A DNA stretch of 37,052 nt. Origin: Branchiostoma floridae. Lineage: Eukaryota > Chordata > Leptocardii > Amphioxiformes > Branchiostomatidae. Below are positions 1-13,500 of this stretch, one piece after another. Made by a program: the position numbers and the translations under genes. The notes under the pieces were generated by a model, which ran no database searches, was not told where the DNA came from, and saw only the letters and a program-made list of their open reading frames with translations. The stretch is from NCBI RefSeq assembly GCF_000003815.2, contig NC_049991.1, positions 8,595,660 through 8,632,711 on the forward strand, written 5' to 3'. Numbering within the stretch: position 1 is the stretch's first letter; each line of letters opens with the position of its first letter.

Positions 1-78
1 GCATTATCCTGGTGGCGTTAGGGACAGTCCTTGTACACGTATATGTTCCGACATAATGGCCTGTGATGTCCCTATATA

Positions 79-1340
79 CACTCGGCACAAAAAGTTTGGA
101 ATATCAACTTTGGTATATCATATTTTTGTTATTTATGCATCGATTTCAATGTATTATATATCAATAGAAAGCTTGTGTGATTTTCTTTCCCATGGTATCA
201 AACTTATTATGATTGTTATCACATGAAACGAGCACAAGGCCTGCTTACGTGAGTGGGTCACGAAAAAAAAGTGCCCAAATTCCCCTACTTCTGTTCAACA
301 CTGCATCGTCATGTTGATATTGGAGCGTGTCACTGGTTCAATCAGTCCTCTTTTCACCTCACATTTTGTATACGAAACATACAAGGTTTTAGTACACTTG
401 AGTAGGGTTCATCTGCCCTTTCAATAGTTGGATGGCAGAATCAAAGCGTGGATGCGGCAAGGAGAACCGCACGCTGACAAGGCAAGAGTAACTTTCGGCA
501 TTTGGTGGTGGAGGCAGCGTCATGGTGTGGGTGGTATAACCACCATAGGGTAAACAAGACTCGTCATCATTCCAGGCAAATTAATGTGGTGACATATAGG
601 GACACCATCCTCCATCCAGTAGCAACATTCTACCTCTTCAATATTGGACCAAATACCATTCTGCAAGATTACAACACCAGTCCACACAGAGCAAGGACCA
701 TTGGATGCTGGAGCACAGTCTTAGGGTGCAATAGCCTTCCTACGGCTTATGGCTAGCACTCGATTGATCACCTCTTGCCATGGTTAAGATTTTTTGCTTG
801 AATAAAGATTAATAGTAGCTTTGATTGACATGTCATGTTTATTCAACTTGCCTTCATTCACAAGTCAGTACTGACGGAAGAAAATGAGCAGAATGGAGTG
901 ATTGGCTTTAGTAGGGTAATTTTGGCACTCTATCTGTAGTACCCCCTGTACGTAAGCGGGCTTAGTCCTCGTTCCATGAATTTACACTCATAAAATACTC
1001 TACTCAGATATGCTAAAAAGAAACTTGGATGTTCTGTATACCAAACGTTAGGTGATAAAAGGATTGATTGAATCATTGTCACCCGCGGCCATAACAACGG
1101 TTGAACCGGACGATACAGTTTTGAACAGAAACAGGGGAATTTGGGCACTTTTTTTTCGTGACCCACTCACGTTAGCAGGCCTAGTGTATGTTCCATGACT
1201 TAACAATGATAATGAGTTTGATACCATTGGAAAGAAAATCATGCAAGCTTTCTATAGATATATAATATATTGAAATTGATGCAGGAACAACATAAATATG
1301 ATCAACCGAAGTTGATATTCCAAACTTTTTGTGCTGAGTG
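79..1340. mobile_element. Decayed Tc1/mariner-type DNA transposon with long terminal inverted repeats
   Basis: The left end starts CACTCGGCACAAAAAGTTTG and the right end is its near-perfect reverse complement. Both ends are flanked by TA (77-78 and 1341-1342), the expected target duplication. The inverted repeats are diverged but traceable for about 330 bp (79-410 against 1008-1340). Between them, in shifted frames, are transposase traces: FGGGSVMVW at 501-527 and LQDYNTSPHRART near 660-705, the latter matching the second catalytic-Asp region of Tc1/mariner. Stops and shifts show it is dead. It lies in the gene A intron after exon 27. Confidence 0.82.
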
Positions 1341-1439
1341 TAGTATGTTCCAACACTCGTTAGGGAGTATTGGAACATAGGAGAGTCACTGTGGCAATCA
1401 TACTACACAAACTTTAACTTACAAAATTGAAAAATATAC

Positions 1440-1585
1440 CTGTAAACATCAAATTTCTCCCCTGCCTTCATGTATGGATTCTTGAAGTGTTCTGGTGCGA
1501 TGTGAGTTATGGTCCCACACAGGTTTCCCTTTTCATCTCCAATACTTGTGAGGGGCTTGTATTCTGCCAAGCCAAAGTCTGATAT
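1440..1585 (-). CDS. Gene A exon 27: kinase activation segment (gene continues outside window)
   Basis: Phase 0 to 2. It encodes ISDFGLAEYK, an activation loop, then CGTITHIAPEHF and EKFDVY. DFG and APE are both intact, and the GTxxxxAPE form is typical of RIPK/TKL kinases. The split last codon would give DVYS, as in relatives. The C-lobe remainder lies beyond the window or beyond the transposon-bearing intron. Confidence 0.9.
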
Positions 1586-4500
1586 CTGTACAAAATAAGA
1601 GAGAACATTCAATGTACTGCATGTACCAGGCACATATTAAGATAATCTTAGCTACTGCAGTTATTGTATTTCTGCTAAGATCATCAACAGCAATATTTTT
1701 ATTACATCTACATCAAGCAAGTCATTAGTACTGAATGACATTTGTGCATCTGAATGTCCCACAAGTCTCCTTACAATTGTTGTTACAAAATTCATGAATT
1801 ATGATAATTGACACAATGTATATTTTGCCTGAAAATTTATGTGCATAAAACACCTTAATCCCAAATCATTTAGCAGGCATTCAGCCCTGTTATATTAAGT
1901 AACACTGACATACCTTAGCATGAAAGTCCTCATCCAAGAGAACATTCTGGACCTTGAGATCCCGGTGGATGATCTGTGGATCCAGGCTGTGTAGGAAGTT
2001 CATCCCCAGGATGGTTTCCTGAAGGATTCTCCACTTCAAAGCCCAAGGCACATGTTTCACACGAGAAATCAGGTCACCCACAGAGCCATTGGCCATGTAC
2101 TCCATGATCATAGCTGTGAAGGTATCTTCAATGCACACCCCATACAGGCCTACAACAAATCTGTTTGCATTTCTTGCTCGATACATGAAGTTGGCCTCCT
2201 CCATGAGGGCTTTGCTGCGCCTGAAATTAAAGAAGGTATCATCATCAGGTCCTTGTATACTTATAAGAAAAGTCACAAATTAACATTTTGCCATACTTGT
2301 GCACAACTTTCCATTTAAAAAGTTTTGTTGTAAATTGATCAACTTACTGTTACAGTACTAAATAAATTTGCATTTAATACCCAAAACATCTTTTTTTTTC
2401 ATCTTCTCATTCCAGTCATCCTGTTTGTACATATCAAGCAACAACCCTTAGGCTGGCATATTAACAACCAGGTAGTGCAATTCCCTTCTTCTTGCTGCAT
2501 CATTGCTGGTCTGCCATCACCAACCAATCAGGTCATGGGCAGTCAAGAGGCAAGGTGTTTGGCTTGTGATCCTCCGACAACAGGAGTGCAGTATCTGATT
2601 GGCTGACAGATGGTCAGCATGCACTAACACAGAGAAGGACATAATGCAGGCCAACACACCAAGGTCGTTGCTTAATACATGTAAATAAGCGGCATTTGAC
2701 TTCTAGTTGGGTAGATTCTCCGAGTGTTTTGCGACACTTAGGAATACATATTTTACCTAATGGATTGTTCGCGTGATGAGGAATTGAGTTTCTTCACTGC
2801 CACATCCACCATCCACTTCTTATGGTAGCCCTTGCACACTTGTCCAAAGGCACCTTTTCCAACAACATTATTCACTGTCAGGTCTGAGTAGCTGATGGTG
2901 CTGATTCTTCCTGGTCCTCCACTTGGGTCTGCATTGAAAAGGGGAAGCAAAAATAAAAACAATATTAAGCACTCAGAGTACATAACATGTTATAATATAT
3001 ATTATACAAAGCTACAACAGAAAAGAAAGTGCAATTGTGTCAGACAATGAAAAGTATTCTAAGAGCATTATGTTTGAATTTCAAAAACCATCATTAGCAA
3101 CTACACGCAATGTACATTTACCATACAGCACATCCTATCTTATCTTATACAGTGTACTTCTGAATTACAGTGTAGGATTGGTAACCTTTGTACCCCAAAC
3201 AGATTAAACTCCAGTCCTCAATGTATCTGAAGACATATTGCTAATGAATTATTTATACGAAATCTTTCGAGTAATGACAAAGGAGAGAATAATTACCTTC
3301 AACCACTCTTGGTGGTCCTTCTCTAAGAATCTGCAGCGCAGCTGCTGCTATGTCCCGAATAACAGACGAAAGACCTCTGTCATGTTTCATGGCTCTCAAC
3401 ACTTGCTCTGCTCTTGTCTCCTTCTTTATGATGGTGCTGATGTGGTCACTGTAGGAAAGCTTCTGGATGCACACGATTGCAGCTTCCTTCTCTCGATCTG
3501 TCCCAATTTCTATCAGCCTGATGAGCAAGTCCACCACACCATTTGTGACAAATACCTGTTTGTTTTCGTCATTACGAACAAGGCCACCCAACATGGTAGC
3601 AAGCTCGAAGGCAGGATAAGAGTATGTTCCTACCGTTGCATCATGATTAGGATGGTCAAGAGCATCTTTCAGCAGGGACACAATCTGCTCTGCACCATCT
3701 ACATTCACTCTAATGAGATGCATGTTTTGATTTTCAACAATGAAAGCCAAACAGGAAAGTGTGATGAACCTGATATTTGCATCTTTGTGCCTAAGGTAAG
3801 GTTTAAGTGCCTCTGCAGCACCACAGCGAGTGAAGCACTCCTGGTTGTCTGGTGTTCTTGCACAGTTGGCAACGATAGCAAGAAGGGGTTGGATCATTGG
3901 ACTGGTGCTCTGAAAACAGAAAGATCCAATGGTAAACAGCTAATAATGGTGCCAACTTTGTGTCTTAATGTCTTGGTCTATAGTTACTGTACTGCGGTCC
4001 TCGTTGACTTGACGGACGAATGACACTAACAGATGCACAGTGATAACTGGAGTTAAACAGAACAGTGTCATATATAAATATGCACTGTGTGTAAAAAAAG
4101 CTCATTGATTGATAACTGTAGCTAGCATACATGTAAAGGAGATGGCTGATATTATCTAGTGCCTTAAACACATGATCTGTAAGCAGATTTTTTCTGACAT
4201 TGACTGATCATAAATCATGGTGCTGTGCTGCAATTTAATGGGCTGGTCACATTTGGGCATTCTTGGGATAGTTGATATACATGTCGTACTGGGATCTATG
4301 TGACATCACTGTAGTAAGGCAAGATTACCTGATTTTGTGCATCTTTTTGAAGAGCCACAAGATCCTGTACAAACATCTGAAGAAGACCACATCTTCCCAC
4401 AGCACGGCAGAACTCAAAGCTCATTTGTGTGCATTCAATTACAAGCTTTTGCAGAACTTCAATGCACTGCAGTGAGCTGGCAATTGTATCACCATTACTT

Positions 4501-7500
4501 CCATCACTGACTGTGGTGGACAGGAGTTGCAGATAGTCCATAAAGATTTGGGCTCCATCAACGTTGGCCAAAGTGTCTGCCATCAGCCGCCGGTCTGCAA
4601 TACTTTTATATGTCAGAAAGGGGGCATAGCAGTCATTCTCCAAAGCGTTTTTCAAAGCATCAAGGGAGTCAAGGCTTTTGCTTTTCCTCGTCAGCTCTAT
4701 GGCCTGGCCCATCTTCTTCAGAACTGGAACCATCTCTTCCCTTGGTGGGGCAGGTGTGTCACCTCTGCCATGGCCTGGTGTGTCAGACTTGTCACCTGCA
4801 ATGAAATTCACATACCAGTCCTCATCATGATTCAATTCATCACATAAAGTATCAAGAATGAAATGATACAAAGAAACCATGGCAAATGCCATGTGAAAGC
4901 TTCTCATCACAAGTACCAGTTTAATTTTTAGAGGCCTGGGGTTATTTTAATTAACACAAAAAAAAGACTTCATCTATTCCATTATACTCCTTTCAACTAA
5001 AGATACAAAATGTTCTCAAACACTATTTGGTACAAAGTTGGTAAAGGACGCGAACACCACATTATTGGCCAATTTCAAAGTGTGTATAATTGCCACGCAG
5101 GGTACCTGTACTTGACATGATTTTCACGTCAACTATTCCAGGTACCACATGTACACATTCTTATCATTGAACAACTTTATACCAAATGGTGTTGTCCAAA
5201 TCCCACCCAGCATTGAGAATACCTCGGCACCATGTTGTAACTTGCTTGGTGAAAGGAGTTAAAATGTACAACTAACCTTTCTTGCCCAACCACTCCATAA
5301 AAGCATCATGAAGAGGCCCAGTGAAGAGTCCACCAATGTCACCACCCAGCTGCAGCAGCTTCTGCATGACATCATCTTGTTCATCATCATCTCGCTCTCT
5401 CAACTGTAACTCTCCTGCACATCTCCTGCAGTATCCACAGTCATCGCAGCCGGCATCTCCATTGCCACAGCCACACAAACTGATACAGGGAAACAGAAAG
5501 CCAGAACATCAATGTGAGTTCTCACAGGTGGATTAAGTTATCATAAGTACTTGAAATTAATCACACTTCTTACGGCCTGCCCTACATTACCACAACCAGA
5601 AGTGAGGGGCCAATTAGCCCCAGGCATCAGAGTTTGCTTACACAAACTCAAGTTATAGATACATTTGTGTATGTTGAACATTGCCTTATACAAGCTAGAT
5701 GTTAATTGCTGTGCAGTATCTCTTTAGGTTACAATATGTGTAACTTAACAATTGGAAGAATTTGAAGACTGAAATCTACAACAAACCTGCCAGGATGTCT
5801 TCCAGGTTTGCCCCGTGCAGGGCACAATCTCCCATAGTGGGTACACTCTCCACATTTAGCACAAAGCAGGCAGCGGCCCCTGCTCCAGTCATGCTGTCCT
5901 GGGGCACAGATGGTAGCTGACTGCCAGTCTCCAGTACCTACGTGGCATTGTACAATGTCATATGTAAACTGTACAAATGACCAATATCACAGAAAACAGA
6001 AGATTCTGATTGAATCTGAAACATTTTTGTGTGTGTAATGTGTGTGTGGAGGGATCCTGCAAATAACATGATTTAATTTAGTACATACAAGGTGGACACT
6101 GAAGAAAGGTTGTGGATACTACCTGAACTGTTTCCAAAATCTACCCTCTGGCTGGTTCCTTGAGTAACAACAACAACCAAGGAGACCTCCTTGCAACAAC
6201 TGTGTCTTTTTCCTGGTTGTGTAACCTTCATTGACGCAACATAGTATACAGTGACTGGATACAATGTACCAGATAATTCTCTTATCACTTCAAACAGCTT
6301 ATAAAACATGTATATTACATGCATGTATCTTGATGAATTGGCCTTGGTCCGGGCAAGCAGCCCACGATGATGATGATGATAGTACAAGGTATTATGAGTG
6401 ACACATGTGAAATATATTACATGTTTGCAGCAATAGTTCCAAAGTACCTACCAAGTCCTGGGTTGCCCATTCTTGTCAGTAGATCTGGGTTAAAGACCCA
6501 CACCTTCCCTTGGACCTTCACTCTTATTCTCTTCTGACTTACAATGGAGTGGAGCCTTCCAGTCTTTCCACAGGTCTGTACAAAAGGGGGCACATTGTTT
6601 TGTAAAAGGGAGCATCAATAAAAAATAGCAGGGATTCTAGGCAACTAATTTGCAGCACTATGTACAAATCTTACATGTACCATATGGATTTGGGGGGAGA
6701 TCAATGTATTTTATTTTATTGTACCAAAAGCATTCTTGCATTCAATCCTCCATGTTCTTCAGTTTGGAGAAGCTTGAATCTGTCCTGGTCTGACTCAACA
6801 AGAACAATGTCCCCAACATAGAAGGTGTCCTCCACTGGGGTGACTCTGGACAAGACATCTGGATTGAAGCAAAGCCTACAGGGGTAACAGAGCACGACAA
6901 ATATCATTCCACATCTCAAACCCAACCTGTGAAGTCACTGCCACATACAATTAACAAGCTATTCCAAAAAAATGTGCATCATTGAGATTCCACACTGTAG
7001 ATCTACATTCATGCAAAATTCATAATCTGATACTTTTTTAGTATCTTTGAGTCATATAGATGCTGCTTTTAACAAAATTAAGAACACAGGCTCACCTTCT
7101 CACATTGAATCTGACATAGACATCCCCGTCCCTGTCTATGTAACTCACTGAACCAATTGTCCCAGTTGCCTGTGGATTGAATGTAATTTTTAATTGGAAT
7201 GGTGATGATAAACTAATGCAGCAGATATAATGAGATGTACCAAAAGGTAAAAAATCAGGAACATATTAATTAATGAAATCCATTTAATTTGTTTAATTCA
7301 GCATTCAATATTATATATATTAATATTAAGTATTTTCCGTATCTTATGCATGATTGTTTGGTTATGTCAACCTGTCTCTTATGCATTGTATTGATATAGA
7401 ACAACTGAAGATATAAACACCAGAGTATGAAGCTAATTGTGGATAAAAATAAGGTCAAGGTAAGTCTAAATGTGACTGTACGGGACAGTACCAGTGGGTA

Positions 7501-10500
7501 AATTATGTTTTAATGTGCACCTCTTCCATTTGGTCCACAAATCCACCATGTCCATCTTGCATTCTCTTGAGTTTGTCGACACTGACACCAATCTTTACCA
7601 TGTCCCCTCTTGCAACAGCCGGATTCGCCACATCCCCAGATCCGAAGGCCTCATGTACATCTGAAATATTGAGAAGAAACACTCGTTCTATACTGTACAA
7701 ATCAATAAAGTAAACATCAGTTCTACATCTGAAGGCAGGTGCCTTCTATTTGAGTTATGAAAACAGTAAAAAGGAAAATCTGTACATATGGCTGTACATG
7801 TTTGTACATGAGAATTCTTACCTTGTGCAGTTGCTTTTGTGACAAGTGATATGTTGAGAGGGTATCCTTTATGCCCAATGCTTACACGTACAACATCGTT
7901 GAATGGGTAGGTGGTTTGCACCTGTCCAACCTTTCCAGCAGCCTACAATGTAAATCAAAATATACATTCAAAGTGCGCTCAAAATTAACATTGCTCTTTC
8001 AAACATATTTTGAGAACAAAAAGGTTTATATGACTTAAGACATAAAAAATAAGCACAATAAGATTGTTTTTGACAAAGAACAAATAATTTATTGCCATTT
8101 AATATCATTTGAAATATATATCAGGAGAATAATGTAAGATTTCAATGTCACTCACATCGTAGTAGCCTTCATCCCATGTGACAGTCCTCTCCTGCACATG
8201 TTTGATTTTCTTCTTGTCAGACTCAACTTTGACCCAGTCTCCAACCTCCATGACACCACTAACATCTACTACACCACATTCCTCTGGAGCAAGCTTCCCC
8301 AAACTCAGAGGGTTGATGCACCACCTAATGATCACACATGGGGATTACAAAAATTGTTAGCACCAGGGACACGAACACACATTCACAGTCAGCACCATGG
8401 ATAGAGAAACACAGTCAGAACCAGGGACAGGGAAACACAGTCAGCACCAGGGACAGGGAAACACAGTCAGAACCAGGGACAGGAAAACACAGTCAGCACC
8501 AGGGACAGGGAAACACAGTCAGCACCAGGGACAGGGAAACACAGTCAGCACCAGGGACAGGGAAACACAGTCAGCACCAGGGACAGGGAAACGCAGTCAG
8601 CACCAGGAAAATGGAAACGCAGTCAGTACCAGGGACAGGGAACACAGTCAGCACCAAGGGACAGGGAAACACAGTCAGTACCAAGGACGGGGAAACACAG
8701 TCAGCACCAGGGACAGGGAAACACAATCAACTACAGGAACAGGGAAACACAGTCAGTACCAGGGACAGGGAAACACAGTCAGCACCAGGGACAGGGAAAC
8801 ACAGTCAGCACCAGGAAAATGGAAACGCAGTCAGTACCAGGGACAGGGAACACAGTCAGCACCAAGGACAGGGAAACACAGTCAGCACCAGGGACAGGGA
8901 AACGCAGTCAGCACCAGGGACAGGGAAACACAGTCAGCACCAAGGACAGGGAAACACAGTCAGCACCAGGGACAGGGAAACGCAGTCAGCACCAGGAAAA
9001 TGGAAACGCAGTCAGTACCAGGGACAGGGAACACAGTCAGCACTAAGGGACAGGGAAACACAGTCAGCACCGAGGACAGGGAAACACAGTCAGCACCAAG
9101 GACAGGGAAACACAGTCAGCACCAGGGACAGGGAAACACAGTCAGCACCAGGGACAGGGAAACACAGTCAGTACCAGGTACAGGGAAACACAGTCAGCAC
9201 CAGGGACAGGGAAACACAGTCAGCACAAGGGACAGGGAAACACAGCCAGCACCAGGGACAGGGAAACACAGTCAGCACCTGGGACAGAGAAACACAGTCA
9301 GCACCAGGGACAGAGAAACAGAACAAGGAGATTTCAATTTAGAAGAGGCTGTATTGTGACAACATGTACTCAGAACTGATGTACAATGAAACACTGCTGT
9401 CTTTCAGACATCTTCCTTACTATGCCTCTTTAAGCATTGCATGCAACACAAGTCATTGATGCTTTCTTAACAACTTCCAATATGCATGAAGAAAATATCG
9501 CAAATCTTAGGAGAAATAACTTTGAAGGCATTATACAGATGAGTTTGTACACCTGCTTTATAGGGCTGGGCGTCTTTTAAGTTAGTTCTTTGACAAAATG
9601 CACTTGATATCTTATACATGCAACATGCAACACAATTGCATCACCATCCATGTCAATCTGATGCACAACTCCAACTTGTTCCACCAACTGTTTGTGGTCA
9701 GAAAGGATGCAGATTCAGTGAAGTTTACAAATCAAATTTGACTTAAACAGAGATTGAGAATAAAGTTGATCAATTTTACATGCAGTTTGATAAAATTCTA
9801 CATTCACTTGTTCAATGTCTCGTCCGTATGGACAGAATCTGAACATTTTCTGAAAATGTGTGTAATAGGTGTTCCTTTACTCCAGGTAAAAGTATAGTTC
9901 TAGCAAATAGTAGCATTAAGATGAAATATCCTTTGTAAGAAACTGACCTCAGCCATCTTGTTGACATATCCTCCATGGCCAGCTTGATTGGTTTTAAAGG
10001 TTTCCACATCCAGGTCCACCTGAACATGGTCCCCCTCTTTTAACTGGCATACAGTGGCTACTTCTTCTACACCTCCTGTAAAGGTAAAGTTGGTAAAGTT
10101 GCAATAATAAGTTGTCACAGACTATAAAGGCTAAATGAATAGTATGCATTTTGCTAATGGTAAGTTTTGAGCTGCTCATAGTCCCAACCAAGTGTTGTAG
10201 AATTTCCATCCCTACCCCTGCCCACATGTGAAATATCATGAGGATCCATCCACAACTTCTCAAGTTATGCCTGGCAATAAGCACACAGATGAACGGTGAA
10301 GGTAAGTTAAGATATAACTTACTGTTCACCCTATACTCTTGACATTCTCTTGTGCATTTTCTTACGTACACACTGGTAAGGATTGTTTACTTGTAATGAA
10401 ATAAGAAGCTAACTGATGATATGAACTCAAGGTAAAAGTTGTAGTCCTTATTCCATGTAAATTTGAGGACTTCTTACATTTTGTTTCAGGAGCACAATTG

Positions 10501-13500
10501 TTGAATCAGTACGTACTGTAGCAACAGTTTATTTCTTACAGCTTTAATTTCATAATGTGAACCAACCTTGCAATGCAGGTGTGAGTGCTTCAGCATTAAA
10601 CCACCAGCTCTTGTAGTTGACTTCCACCTTAACTGTTTTCTTCTTTACTTTCAGCACACATCCTGTCTTTCCAAGGGACTGAAAAAGAGGTGTAATCTAC
10701 AGAAGCTTTCACATACATGTAGTTTACTTAAAAATGGTGTTGAATTAAAAGTCCTTAGTCTAGTGTTCTGATAACATTATAGTTATTTTGTAAATTAAAC
10801 TAAATATTTTATACTGCTTTAAAATGCAGGCAGGTCAAAGTTTTGTCATCAGTTAAGTACACTATTCCATACATTTAGCTGTATTTAATATTCCTCATGA
10901 CTTGTTGTGTGCTTGTGTGCATGTACACATGTACACAATGTACCATGTGTCTGTGCCTTCTATCTGTGTGCATGTGTGTCACAGTTCATCACAGTGCATG
11001 CGTATATTGTGTATGCGCACATGCTGTGTGTGTGTGTGTGTACTGTGTCTGTGTCTAATGTTGTTTTTGTGTGAGTGCATCTGTGTGTGTATATGTGTGT
11101 GTGACGTGTGCACATGCATGCACACTTGTTACTGACATACCGCCTGCATGTCATGCTTGTAGCCACCATGTCCTTCTTGAAGCCTCATGACTTTTCTCTC
11201 GTCTTTGAGCACCCTCACGAGTTCACCTTTCTTTATCCATGCTCTGCCTTCTTGCTGTCCAGGTGAGGTTCTTTTAAGACATCCTGGGACCAACGACCAC
11301 CTGTAGGCATCAAGTTACATTAAGAAATAAGAACTCAGTTAAGAAGTAATTGCTAAGAAGGATGTTAGTCTAAGAGAATGCTCATGCTCATAATTTTTGT
11401 ACAATGATTGTCTGACATGAGTGAATATAGGATTGTGTGCAATGCCTTTGGTACATTTCCTTTTGTCTTTGTCCTAAATCTGTTTACTGGAGTTAATAAA
11501 TTAGTGGGAAAAGAACGATAGCCAGACTATGACTGAATAAAGTACAGCTTTACAAAAGTGTATTACCTTACACCGCTAGGATACTGGACAGTCACACTGT
11601 TTTTAGTGGATTGTACAACAGTCCCTTCAACACCAATCACCTAAAGAACAAAAAAAAATGATGCTCAATTTGTAGTATAATGTGATGAAAATCACACCAC
11701 ATTTAATGACTGATAGTAGCAGGTAGTCTTACCTTCCGCATTTCCTCATTCCAATGCAGCCTGCTTTCCTCTTGCAGCATGCGGAAGGTGTCAGCATCTA
11801 TGTCAACCATCACTTTGTCTCCTTTTGTCATGCCATGGGCAGTGTCATCTTCCTCTTCTTCTCCAACTTAACACAAGAAAAAAAGTGGTAAATACTTGTT
11901 TCTACACATTTTGAATTTTCTATAATCTGCAAATTAAGCTAGGTGTGATGTGACTTTATAGAACCGAAGTATCCATTTGACATACCACCATGCCTCTTAT
12001 ACAATGCACGTAACAGCTTCCCAAGCTCCCCCTCCTCAGTCTCCTTTTCCTCAGCAGGCTCTCCTGCACAAGTACGACACAGTCCACAGTCTGCACATCC
12101 TTCCTCTCTGTTCCCACATCCACAGGGGCTGCAGGAGATTAACATTAATCAAGGATAGCATAAGATTAGAAATATCTTACCAACAAAATTAAACCAGAAA
12201 TACCTTGTGTCATTAAGTCATAGCTTGTATAAATATTGTATTTTGTCCCTTGCCTTAATAGTTGTTGATATCAACTACTAATGCCTGAAAAACAGTGTAA
12301 CTGTTGTATTGTTACAGTAACATTTGCCGATGAAATAAATTTTGAACAAATTATGACATACATGTATGACATGTTTGATTCATGTTTGATTGATTGAAAT
12401 GCACTTGAAGTAAACTGTTCTTTAAGGCCTACCATCTTAGTGAACACTTCTATATCTGTAAAAAAAATTTTAATGTTAGACACTTTACTCACATATATTG
12501 CATTGTTTTTCTGGTTCCTCCTATTGTATATTGGAAAGCATATTGTGTTTTCCAATTACCTGCCAGGAGAACGAAGAGGACTCGCTTTTAAGTTACAGCT
12601 GGCTCCCTTGTCTGTGCACTGGCCACAATCTGTGCACACTTTAGCTACACCACGTTTCCAGTAGTGGAGGCCTTTTTCACAAGCTTCTCCTGTGCAATGT
12701 AGTCAAAACATATTCAATTATTATTGTTATATGACATTTCATAACAGTGATGGAATTTGTGCCTGAAATGACTTGTACTTTTATTTCTGAGATTCTACAA
12801 ATAAAATTGGTGTGTGCAAACTATGGTGGGAGATACAACCTCATGACTCAAAGTAAAAATCTTTAATTTAAAACATAGTAGTTTACCTGGTGCCCTCTTC
12901 ACCTTCCTTAGAAAATCTGTAGTGAATTCCGCTGTCTTTCCTGTAATATTCCTGACGCAGATGTCACCACTTACAGTGATTTTCCTCACTCGCCCAGTGT
13001 TGTAAATGCTCTGAAACAAATGTAACGGTCATATGATGAAATAAATCATTATAATATTCACTTCTTGTTGTTGTCATTGTATTCACTATCATAATGATAC
13101 ATGTATAATTACTTTTCAGTAGACCTCTTTAGATTTACCTTCTTTTAATGAGGTGGCCTTAGGGTACCTAGTATAATTCTGAGTTTTATTCACTAACCTC
13201 ATTACCAGCCATAGATCTCTCTGTCACCAAGTCCCCTTCCATGATGATGGAGGCATCAGGATCAGTGGTACCCACCTTCTGCAGAGCTGCTGGGTTAACA
13301 CACCACCTAACAGTGCATTGTTAAAAATAGTGTCAGACATATGTCCGAATTTAACGTCAACAAATTAGAAAACCATACGGTTGCTGAAATCGTACAGTTT
13401 GACAATTACAGATTTTCATTCAAACTGATTGAAGATGGTCAGACATTGAATGTGTATATCAAAAATATAGTAAAAAAATTGCTCTTACAACTTCTTGTGG

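Noticed and set aside
3238-4023. Plus-strand open frame of 261 codons
   Set aside because: Antisense to the ARM-like exon of gene A; no recognisable protein features.
8380-9330. CRISPR-like array
   Set aside because: Units are directly contiguous with no unique spacers, in a eukaryotic intron.
8338-9359. Two plus-strand open frames of 334 and 320 codons
   Set aside because: They are products of the 26-bp repeat, which has no stop in any phase; no start context, splice sites or homology.
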